Below, in pieces: positions 51,301 to 63,426 of a stretch of DNA of 64,000 bases. The number at the start of each line of letters is the position of its first letter. Position 1 is the stretch's first letter. Position numbers and translations under genes: made by a program. The stretch is from Chrysomallon squamiferum (taxonomy: Eukaryota > Mollusca > Gastropoda > Neomphalida > Peltospiridae). A model generated the notes under the pieces. It did not search any database and was not told the DNA's origin. It saw only the letters and a program-made list of their open reading frames with translations. Location: the NCBI GenBank assembly GCA_012295275.1, contig CM022672.1, positions 19,211,394-19,275,393 on the forward strand, given 5' to 3'.

Positions 51301-54300
51301 ATGTCTTTCTCTGTACATTTTAATGCTATTAACAATTATTTATTATGAAGTGAACAATGAAATGTGCACTGGCATCATTTCACTTTAATAAAAATGTTTC
51401 AGTAATTCTTAGATAAATCAGTTCATTTTAAAATAGTAGTTTTAGTTTAGTCAAGTCTTATTCCACAAGATGTGCTGCCAATTTTTGCTGTTGTAATGTT
51501 TATTCCAGCAAATTTTATACAAACACACTCTTTAAAGTATTTAATAGAGTTATGTCAGAGAAATATCTGATTTTTCAGTACTACACTTGTTACATTTTGA
51601 TTCCTGTATAGCATTCCTATATAAAATTCATCAGGTTTGTTGTTGTTTTTTTTTTTTTGTACTATTGTTTAGGACAAAAATTCAACACTTGAAAATCTGC
51701 TGAAGAAAATGGAAGAAAGGCTGAAGAACAAGGATGAAGAAATCAAAGTAAGTGTTAATCTGCTTAACCAACTAATCTGTTCTTTTCATTATTTCTAAAA
51801 CTAAATTAAAATATTTATGATATGATTGTTTTAGCAAAAATAATAGAAAAGATAATTATAACAGGTTTTGGTTATTTTAATTCCTGTGGACTATTAATCA
51901 TTGGCTAATTCTAAACATAAATTAGTCTGAAGATATTTTTAAATTTTTAATTTTACTTTCAGACCTTAGAAGATGAAAATGATGAAAAGGACAAAATTAT
52001 CAGAGAATTGAGCAAAAAGCTGCAAGCTTTACAAAGATCTTGGAGGGTAGGTTTTTATTATTTTTTTAATAATGTTATATAAATAATTATTTCTTTATTT
52101 CTTTTCATACTTTCAAAAAAAAAAAAAAAAAAAAAATTGTTAATATGTTTTAGAAAAAATAAATAATATATAGACGTGTGCACATTATTCATAATATTGT
52201 TTTAATAAATTAAACTCAAAATGTTTTTAATGAACATGTGACCATTGATATAACTGTTAAGCTCGGTAGTATTAAATAATGATGGTTCAAACTTACAGCT
52301 TAGCTACATTTAGAACATACTCTTTAGCAATTATTAAAAGTAACAAAACCAACACATATTGTCATTTCTGTCAGGAGAATCAACATGCTGATGTACCAGA
52401 GGATATTCTGGAAGATATGAACAAGCTGAAGAGAGAGATTGCTGAACTCAGGGAACAGCAGAGAGAGAGACCTGTTAATGAGAATAATATCGTACCTGAA
52501 GTAGGTGTCTCTCGATCAATATTTTATCTTTAATAAGATGAGAAAATAACAGTAATAATATTGTGTTTATGTGTGTGTTGTAACATAGAATGGAATCAGT
52601 TACAGACTCATGGTTTTCTTCAGTCTGTCCTCTTAGAACAGCAAAAGCTAATACTGCAGTTAGACATAGAAATGTTTGAATTGAAATCTTATTCATAGCA
52701 TTTTATTAATAATAACATAAGAAACCTCCCAAAGTACATGCATAGTAATTAATACAAACTGTTGAATCACTGCTTATTTCATTAGATCTGTCAGTAACAA
52801 ATACATGAGCTAATACTATTTTTCAAGAGTTTGTTTTCTCTGTTTTAAAACCATAGTGATAATTGATATGGTAAAAATAGTTATAGGATATTATAAGAAG
52901 TTAGCTTCTGAAAATGTTTTTTTCTTTTTTTTTTTTTTTTTTTATTGATAGTCTTCCTACCACTGGTCATCTGTCAAAACGTTATCTATATACTGTCTAA
53001 ATTAATATTATTTCAAGTTTATTTAGTAATAATTTTTTTTTTTATAAGATTGATACTGTTGATTTCAGAAGTGAATTTATTATTCTTTCAGCTGATCAGA
53101 TTGCTGAAGGAGCAGCTGAAAGAGATGCACAACCTGAGTGAGTCTCTGAAAAGAGAGCACCAGATTTTTATTACTCTTAATGCAAGAGGAGGCGAAGGTG
53201 GTGATCAAAACAGGTGAGCATTCACTTGCTAGTAGTAAATAACTCGGTAATTTTACTTCTCATTTTTTCTTCTAACAGCCTTTTTTTAACTTGTTACTGC
53301 TAACTTTATTTTTATTTTTATTTTCCTTATTATTATTTTTTTTTTAAATTTGTCAATCAGTGATACATATTTTTTTTTTTTTTTTTTTTCTAGAGTTTGT
53401 GTTTTTAGTGATAACAAGTAGTAGTAGTGTAGATCAGACATAAACATTCTGTTTCGTTTCTTAAGAGCTTTATATGTTACATACCGTTATTGATAATGCA
53501 TACTGTGGCCTTAGACTTACCAACAACACTGCTGTTAAGACAGGTAAGACCACAGTTGACATATGGCAGTTACAGATAAGTCAGCTATTTAATTTTCTCA
53601 ACACACTTACACATCATTTTATCCCATTCTAACTCTTATTATGATTTTCTTTCTCTCTTTTTTTTGGCAAGGTTGCTATCTTGTAAAGTCCTGTATTAAT
53701 TAAATGTGTTGGTGATTAAATGAAGTGAAAATTAACTGTAAAGCAGTTGGCACGTCCAGCTGTTTGGGTTAGGTAGGTGTAGGGTATTAAAACATTACCT
53801 ACCTCTGTTACCCTAGGCCCTTTGTTGCAAAGCTCAAATCCAATTTGTGGTGCCTGACTGCACCCACATGATAAAATTGTTGAAGGTGTTGTTTTGATGT
53901 GTACTCTGAATGACAGTGTAATCAGGTTATTCAATGAATAACGTCAATCAACTGGTTCACCTGTCTCGTGTTAATCCACACGTGCTTGGTCTCGTTGCTG
54001 CAGTAAACTGCGTCTGCCCTTTTCTGTCAGTAACCACACCCAGATCTTTTCTTTAACTGAATGTGAGTGCAAAACAACACAAGTGGTCCTTAACTGTGGA
54101 GAGGAACAACTATGTCTTCCAAGTAATCGTTCTTAGTGCACCCATTGGACTGTTTACCATTCTAGCTAGTGCTCCAGAACTGGAATAACAAAGGCCAGGG
54201 TATGTATTATGCAGGCTGGAACAGTGTGTATAAAAGATTGCTTGCTGCTAATTAGACGTGAAGTGGCTGTTGCTAGTTTAAATATACATCCAACAATGTA

Positions 54301-54817
54301 ACCTTAAGTAATATGTGACAAGCATCATTAAAAAAAACCATTTCCTTCTTTAATTGTTCACATATATGTGGTAAGTGAATATAAATTCTAATTACTTTGT
54401 GGAGAAGACTGTAATTACAAACAAGTCATCATGATTATTATGACGTGTATGTGTGTGTTTACAGTTATAGTGTTATCGCATTTTGTTTATATATATATAT
54501 GATATGGAATGCATTTTTCTATAATTGTTTGGATGTTTTAAAACTTTATCTTTCATGTATTACTGTTGTTACAAAATAGCTTGAAATTGTTTTGATGATT
54601 ATTTAAAAGGCTGACATTGGAAAAAGTAGTTTCCCAAGTCGATGTATGGAACAAGGAGTCCAGGTCAGATGTTTATGTTAAAACTACCACTCTGGTGTTT
54701 TTATGAAAGAATACTTAACTAAAATTATGTAGCTCAAGTGATGTTTATTTCTGCTACAAAAAGTTTATAATTGGTTTATCTGTTTTTAATTAACCTACTT
54801 AAACTTCCACTGCTCTC

Positions 54818-54871
<54 letters not shown>

Positions 54872-55166
54872 TGAATGAGTGAATGTGTGAGTAAACACAA
54901 GCATGTCCTCCAGTTTACAGTTATATTTTTTAAAGTTTATTTAACTGATACAAAAAGTTTATAATTAGTTTATTAGTTTTTAATTAATTTACTAATGCTT
55001 AACCATGGTGTGTTTGTGTGTAATAGAGATAGAATGAATGAATGTGTGAGTAAAAGCAAGCATGACCTCCAGCTTACAGTTTTATTTTTTAAGCTGATTT
55101 AACTGATACAAAAAGTTTATAATTGGTTTATCTGTATTTAATTAATTTACTAATATGTAACACTGA

Positions 55167-55250
<84 letters not shown>

Positions 55251-55565
55251 ATTGAGTGTGTGAGTAAAAGCAAGCACATCCTCCGGCTTACAGTTTTATT
55301 TTTGAGCTGATTTAACTGGCTGGGCTTGTTGTCATTAAGCTGCAGTGTATGCAATCGGCTGTATCAGTATAATTAGTCATCACAAACAGAGCCAGGACTT
55401 GTTGATTGATGTGTGTTATTTCACTGCTAGTTACATGTGTCTGTTAGTTTGCCAGTTGTGTTTTCAGTTATCTACGTCTATTAGCACTTACATTTCAGGT
55501 ACTTGATAATTCATTTATATCATAATTACAGTAGTAGACAGCAGTACATGGTCAAAAGTTATTTA

Positions 55566-55596
<31 letters not shown>

Positions 55597-58500
55597 TTGT
55601 TTTAAAGTGCTTAGTGCTAAAGTTTCACAAATACATTAATTAACCAAAGATGATTTTTTTTTTTTTTTTTTTGACCCTTCTTTAAACAAAACTTTTTAAA
55701 TTATAATTTTGTGAACTACATAAATATGGAAAATGCTGAAGTACATTTATGGGCGCAATGTTTCTTTCACCATAAATAAAAAAAAATTATTTTAAAAATC
55801 AAAAAGATCACTTAATATTAGTATTTTATGGCTGTACAGGATATATCAGTGACTTCTGATATTATCTAATTATATTGTATTACTTGGTCTCGTGATTTTT
55901 GATACACTGCTTCTGGTTTTTGTTATCTTGATAAGACAGGAATGCTAGGCTGGCTGCTACATTGAAATTACCTCCGTAGTAGAACATGAAAAACATTCTT
56001 TATTCAAAAAATAATAATAATAATAATAATAATAATTACAATAACTAATGTAGTTTAATCTTTAGAATAACTTTGCAATATGGACAACTAATACAAAAAG
56101 AAAATTTTCTTTTGTATCTCACCTATTACAGATATCCATACACACGCACATACAGACACACACACACACACACAACACACACACATACAGACATATACAT
56201 TAATAAATATATATATATATACCTGTATGTATGTATATAAGTGTGTTTGTGTGAGTGTGTGTATATATTACCTCAGTATAACAGTTATGTAACAAATTAC
56301 GTGTTGATTATGTATTTAATTACACAAACACCTTTTAAATACCTTTTTAAGGGATTAGTGCAATATGGTTTTTTTTTTGTAACCAGGTTAACTTGCTGCT
56401 GGGTCATTAAGGGATAGACTGCACAATAACAGCCTGATGATGTCTGTATTGGTTTGAACTGAACAAGCCACTTAAACTGCTTACTTGTGATTGTTTTATT
56501 TTCAGTCCGGCGGACCACGCAGCTGTCTTTCAGAGAGAGCTGGGGGCAGTGCAGGCTCTGAGACAGCAGTTGGAGGACAACGTGTTGAGGAATAGCAACC
56601 TGTGGGAGCTGCTGCAGCACCAGGTTAAAACGTCCACACAAGAACAAGCCAGTGGTGGTGAGCTTTTTTTTTTTTTTGTGTCTGAAGAATAGTGTGTGAT
56701 TTTTTTTATTATTATTAGTTTTTTTTTTTTTTTTTTTTTAAGTGTTTTTTAGTTCTGTTGTGCTTTTAATGGCAGGCTGTGATAAAATTTTATTTTTTAA
56801 TTGTTCAGTTTTAAATAAAAAAAAATGAAAGAAAGAAGAAAAAAAGTGATTATTTAATTCAGGTGCTAGTGAGTTGTAATGTACTTTATTTAAGGATAAT
56901 TATTATTGTTTCTGTTACTGTTGTTGTTGTTAATTGTTGTTGTTATTATTGTTGTTCTTTTAGATTTTTATTATTTTTTATGCAAGTTGCAGAGAACAGT
57001 AATACAGTTTATCAGCAGAATTTAAAAAGTATAACATTTCAGGTTTTATGCTAGTATAGGAAATCTGTAACACAGTTTATGGAATTTGTTATCCATTGTT
57101 TAATGCTAATGGTAGTGAGCAGTAATATTTTTTAAATTTTTTAATTTAATTTTTTTTTTTTAAATTAAATCTAGAATATATATATATATATATATATTCT
57201 TTTTGAAGAAAAACATTGATCCTTGTACTGTCATTCATTAACTCTAATAGAATCAAGTTTTAGGTCTATCATGCTGATAGACATAAGTTATACTAGTTTT
57301 CTAGAAACTAAAAACAGTTACAAAGGAAACAGTTTTCATTTATCATGACAGCTTCTGTATAAGATTAAGATTTTAATTTATCTTTAACTTATAATAGTCC
57401 ATTTTTGTTTGTTGCAAGTTAGAAATTGATGTTTTCCATTTTTCATCAAGAAGTAGGAATTAAAGTCAGGTCATTTGAATTCATCTACCATCAAATCCCA
57501 AATTTAATGGAAAATAATTATGAATAATTGGATTTTTTTTTTTATGATCTACACTATTGACATAGATACCTTTATCATCTATATTGTATCATATCCTCAT
57601 CTAGATATTTTCGACATCTAATTTTTCAGATCAGGAAAATCAAAGTAAGCACTTTGTTGTGTTTGATAAAGCAGTTGGAACCAGTCCATTACGTCAGAGA
57701 GATGATGACAAAGTGAGGTATGTGTCTTCACAGACATCACCTATTGTCACCCACACCAGATCAGAAATCTACACACAGACGTCACCAAGGGAACAGCGCC
57801 ACACATTGTCAGAATATTCACTGCATCAGACCAACACATCCCAAGATGGGTCTCCGTATATAACAGAAAGAAGTGAACTGTTCACTGAAGAATCTCCAGA
57901 ACAAAGACTTGCTGTTGTTCCTCGTCTTGATGTAACAGACAGCATCATCTTGGCTCACAGGAAAGGCACCCTTCTGGAACCAGAGGCAATTGCTGCTATG
58001 AGTTCAGTGATGTTGCGAAAACTTGTTTCTCAGCTACAAGAAGACCTAGTCTCTGCACTGAAACAAAACCATCAGCTCCAGCAGCATATCTTCAGCATAG
58101 ACATAGACGAAATCCCAGTGTCAGAAACTGTGGATGAACTGCAGGCTGATCTGCAGTATCTGAAAGAGGAGACAAATGATTTAAAGATGTCTTTATCCAA
58201 AAAGACAGACGAAAACGAAATTCTTCGTTTGCATTTGGGACTGGAAAAAGAGTCAGAGCTTGATTACTCTTCTCTGCCAAATTTGCACAACATGCAAAAT
58301 GAAGTGAAGAAGCTGAAGTCACAGTTGAATGCTGTTCTCCATTTGAATGAAGTGTTGAAAAAGCAGATGAATTCTGTAACCAGTTGTGATGATTCCCAAT
58401 TAGGATTCAATCAAGAACTGATTCTGGAAATGGCAAGTGAAATTGAAAAACTCAAGACAGAAAGAGAAACTTACCTTCAGTCTAAGAATCAAACCCAAAC

Positions 58501-61500
58501 TCATTCTGTTAGTATTCACACAGAGATCCCCAGGCAGGATGCCTCGGTACAAGTTAATCTTTCAGAACCTTCCTTCCTCAGACCAAGACTGACAATTTCT
58601 TCTGATGAAGTAGACTCTACCCTGCATAGCAGTGATGATGCAAAACCCAGCCGTATTCCACGTCTTAAAAACAGATCCTCGCAACACAACATTCATCACC
58701 CCATGACTTCAGACACTTCACACGAAAACCATCCAGCAATTATTCAGTGCCAGTTGAAGGAATGTAGAAAACAGTTAGAAGAGTTGAAGTCAAAGTTGTC
58801 TGCCACAGAGGAAACTGTCCGATATCAGACACAGAAAATGAAGTATTACAAAAAACTTCTGCAGCAGGCAGGCTTAGGACTGGTGGACTGTCGGTCTGTT
58901 AATGAACTGTGTCTTGTAAAATCAGGGACCAAATCATTCCATGCTTCCTTTGAGTGTTTATATGTACCAAATAAATCTGATTTGTCACTGACTGTGAACG
59001 GAAACAGGTTGAGTGCTCCTGTTGACCAAGAGCCGAAACGTACGTTTTCTCAGGGAAACCTTGCATCATCACAGCCTTGTCAGGCAACAGAAGAAACAGC
59101 AACACAGAAAGTCAGAAATCTGGAAGAGCAACTTGAGCTGTGCAAGTATGAAAACATTGAACTGCAAGAGAAACTCAGTGAACTACAACAGTCAGGCTCT
59201 GATAGCATCAGGGCTCGTGTTCTGGACACTGACAGTGTGGAAATTGCCTCACTGAGAAAGCAGTTAATGGATGCTCACAATGGAAACATGATGCTGAAGC
59301 AGCAGCTTGAGGAACTGAGCACATTTATGTCTGAAATGGTTCAGCTGAACTCCAATGAGGATCAAGAAGAAAATAACACAGCCAATGTGTCCAACATGAG
59401 CAGCATTCAGGAATACCTTGACCAGAGTCTTGATGTTCTCAAGTATGGAACTGGTGAGTAGATACACTTCTCTTTCTTTCTTTCTTACTGTCACTGGTAA
59501 ATGGTCAGTTTAGGAGGGGTTTTGTTTTACATTTTGATATTGCACTATTGTTCCCACTATTGTTGTTGTGTTTGTAATCAGAAAATATTTTTATAGCAAG
59601 TATACCCAGCTTTTTTTTTAAATCAATTTTTTTATTCCAAAATAAGAGATTTCTGTTAATTACTTTTCAGTACATGTTATCAATAAAAAATTTAACTTTA
59701 TTGATATTACTATTCTACTGTTATTATTATTATTATTTAAAATTCTGCAGCTTCAAATTCAAGCTCAGCTATCCATGAAAAGTACTGTAAAGCCCTCCAG
59801 CAGATCCAGCTGCTGAAACAGCAGCAGCAACAGTCTCAACAAGTGTAAGTTCAGATTTCATTATTTTCCAAATACATCTGTACTTAACCATTTAAATGGC
59901 TATTACTTATATTAAAATTTTAAAGATAAACAATTTTTGTTAAGAAGAAATCTCATTGCATAAACAGGTTGCTGACTTCTTTGTATAGTAAAATTAATAA
60001 TATGCAGCACTAAATAGAAAAGAAGTATTTGTTGGTAACTGATGATTTTTTAATTTAATTTTTTTTCCTTAAATGATTAATATATGAAAGAAACGTAAGT
60101 TATTAAAATCGATAATTAAATTAGTTGGAATTGTCTCTGAAAATATGTATATATACATGTATAAAAGAAAGATTGTTGTTACAAGTTTATGTGATGTTTT
60201 TAGTCATAAAAAGGACAAAGAACAGCTAACAAAGCCAGACACTGCCGAGGGCCCATCCCTCATGCTGACACGACAGATAGGTTACAAGGGACATGTAGAA
60301 TCTGATACTGACTCTCTGAGGTCAACCAGTCCATCAGATGGTCGACCAAAACAATCTTCTGTTGGTGAGGGAAATTACTTTATATATTTTAAAAAAAAAA
60401 AAAAAAATGTAAATTCTACACTGTAACTTTGAAAATGAGAATAGCATTTATTAAAAATCTATATTCAGTGAAATTAAAATTATAGACAAGAGAAATAGTC
60501 TGAAATGGTTGCTGTTGAAACAAGATGGCTTTTCTGTTTGATGCATGTTGATGGTGAAATATCTTAGTTTAATAACGTTTATATTTTACATATGTAAATG
60601 TATTAAGATGTATTATGATACATGATGATTGTTTGTTATACTTCTGTGGTTTTCTGCAGGTAATTGCCCACTGATCACAAACAGAACACCAGTCACTCGT
60701 GAAAATCGAAGCGCTGAGTCTGATGTGGTTGTTGTGTACAAGCAGACAGACGAAAACTACGGAAGGCCAATTGTGACATCAGCTGCTGACAGTTCGTTAG
60801 AACATATGCGACATCGTTTAATGAGTGGCAACTCTTCTGTCGGCATGACAAACGGTCGAGGCACTCTGGACCAAATGAGACAGAGGTACTCAAGTGTTAC
60901 AGTGGACGGTGGTCACTCTGTGGTGTCATCTGCAGGTAACGCCACCCATTCAGAAAAAGAAAGCAGTACACCATCAGTGTCTGATCACATCTCCAACAAC
61001 GGTTACGGCCGTTTCGACACAGGATCAGCAGCAGCAGCTCCTGTTGTCGGCGGTAACAACATGGAGGAGGCGAGCCTGCTGTACTCGAGTCAGTATGACA
61101 GCAAGTTTGAGTTCTCTCGGCTGTACGACAGCACGCTGAACGGCTTGGACAAGCGGCACGATGAAGCCAGGGACCAGGTGGACAGTGCAGGCACGGCCAG
61201 CAAGTCTCTGACCGACGTCCTCAGCGACGTGTCCAGTGCTCAGGAGCTGGCCAGAAACGCAGAAATAAAACACTTGCAGTCCAGGCTGAGTGCCGTGGAG
61301 AACATGAACCAGACTCTTCAGGAAGAGCTCAGTCTTTATGAGACTCTGTGTGCATCTGCTGGTCTGGAAAAAGACAGATCACAAAGCAGCACGCTGCCTT
61401 CAGACAGCTTCACTGGAAACGATACGCTGAATCTGAAAGAACACTTAGCCGAGATCCGGGCCCTGAGATTGAAGCTAGAAAAGAGCTTGTTGGAAAATCA

Positions 61501-62898
61501 GAAGCTTAATGAACAGCTCATGTTATATCAGCAGTGTGAGTGTTATCCTTTTATTTATATAGATTTATTGTTTATTATTATTTATTTTGTATAACAATTA
61601 CCAGAGAAGTCTACCATTTTTCTACAATAAAACATGTTATTTCATATACTATACATGTGCTATTTTCTACCTCTTATTGGAATATGTTGCACAGAATAGG
61701 TTTCATGTAGGTTTTTATTTTAACATAGACATAGTGACAAATTTATTTTGTCATAAACCTGGTACTTTGGTCAGTTTACTTAAAGAAGAGAAATGTGTAA
61801 CACTGACTGTTTTCAAATTAAGCAGTTGACTATGTTCTACTTTCTTTTTTTTTTTACTTCCAGCTGGTGACATGCATTATGAATGTGATCTCAGACTGAA
61901 GAAGCTCCAAGACATAATTGTAGATCTGCAGTCTCAGCTGACACAGAAAGAGCAGTCGTGTACTGCCTATCTGAGTCAATGTGAAATCAAACTGAGCGAC
62001 CTGCAGGACCACGTGGAAATGCTAAACAGCGAACTGACACAGAAAGAAAACTCCTACCATTCGCACTGCAAGCAGCAGGAGGACAAGATAACCGAACTGC
62101 GGGAAGGAATCGCGACTCTAAAGAGGGAAGCTGCAGAGAAAGAAAAGAGTTCCGGACTGAATCGACAGCAGTACGAGAAACAAATCAGTGATCTGCAGAA
62201 CCAGGTCGAGATGTTGAAGCACGACCTGTCGGAACGGGAGAAGGAGTATAGCGTGAATCAGAAACAGTACGAGACAACGATACGCAAGCTGCAGAGCTGT
62301 GTGAAAAACTCTCCAGCACGAGCTGTCCAAGAGTGAAGAGACGGCAGATCTGTGCAGGAGAGAGATGGACAACAGGATCAGCGAACAGCTGGCGAGCATC
62401 AAGTCACTGCAGCACGAACTGGCTCGCGTGGAGACCGTGGTGAAAGAAAAGCAGACGCTGATTGTAGAAAAAGAAAAAATAATCAACGAGTACAGTGTCT
62501 GTGTAGAAAAACACGAACAGGAAAGATCTGAAAAGGAAACTGAAATGAAAAAGAAAGAGAAACAGATGCGCGACTTGGAGCTGAAATGTCAGAAACTGGA
62601 GCAGCATTTGAAGAAAGCTTCAAAAGAAATAAAAAGGTAAAATAGTTGTTACTTAGAACGTATGTCAATATTTTTTGTGAATAATGCTGTGAACTGCATA
62701 AGCAAAGTTACTTTGTTTTTAAGCTTTGTATATTATGCTGAACATGGTTTAAATTATTTCTAACAACATTTTTTAAAAGCAGAAGCATCAGAAATAATTC
62801 TATGAGAGAGAATTTTTACCAATTAGTAATATCTACACATTTTTTGCATTAAGTAATATTTTAATAACTTTTTGTTTAAATAGACTGTAGAAACAAGT

Positions 62899-62932
<34 letters not shown>

Positions 62933-63394
62933 TTTTTATTACAGACTGCAGTCTGATACCCATAATCTTGTGGAGCAGGTTGAGGAAAAAAGCAAACTGA
63001 ACAAAACACTCAAGTTAGAGTTGTCTGTCCATGAAAGGCTTGAAAATGACAGCACCTGTAAGTTGTGATCTGCATTTTTTTTCTTAAATTATTTTAAATA
63101 TCCCTAAAATTAACTAGGTTCTCAGTGTGAGTAATCATAAAATGTCATCATGTGCAAGACCTATTTTGAAATCTTGTCTCATTGTTTTAAATATTACTCA
63201 CATCAAGATAATGCTTTGTATTTAACCTGATGATTTGGGGATTGTTCTACAGGTGGAGAAATTAAAAATATTTCACTGAGTTGTCAGATTTTGTACAAAA
63301 CAAAATTGATTTTATTTTCTACATTATTTATTACATCTTAAAAGGTATCTGAAAGAATCTGTTTTTATATCAGTTATGTTGAAAGTAATATTTA

Positions 63395-63426
<32 letters not shown>

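Noticed and set aside
55142-55354. 70-codon minus frame with (LS)n
   Set aside because: It is the translation of the (GA)n microsatellite.
58092-59494. Minus and plus frames of 67-80 codons
   Set aside because: Shadows of gene 4 exon 24, whose own frame is uninterrupted for 608 codons and in phase with both neighbours.
62290-62320. An 18-base GTGTGA...CTCCAG stretch that could be read as a tiny intron explaining the frame break
   Set aside because: Removing 18 bases does not change the frame, and it is far below any spliceable intron length; deleting one A does restore the coil.
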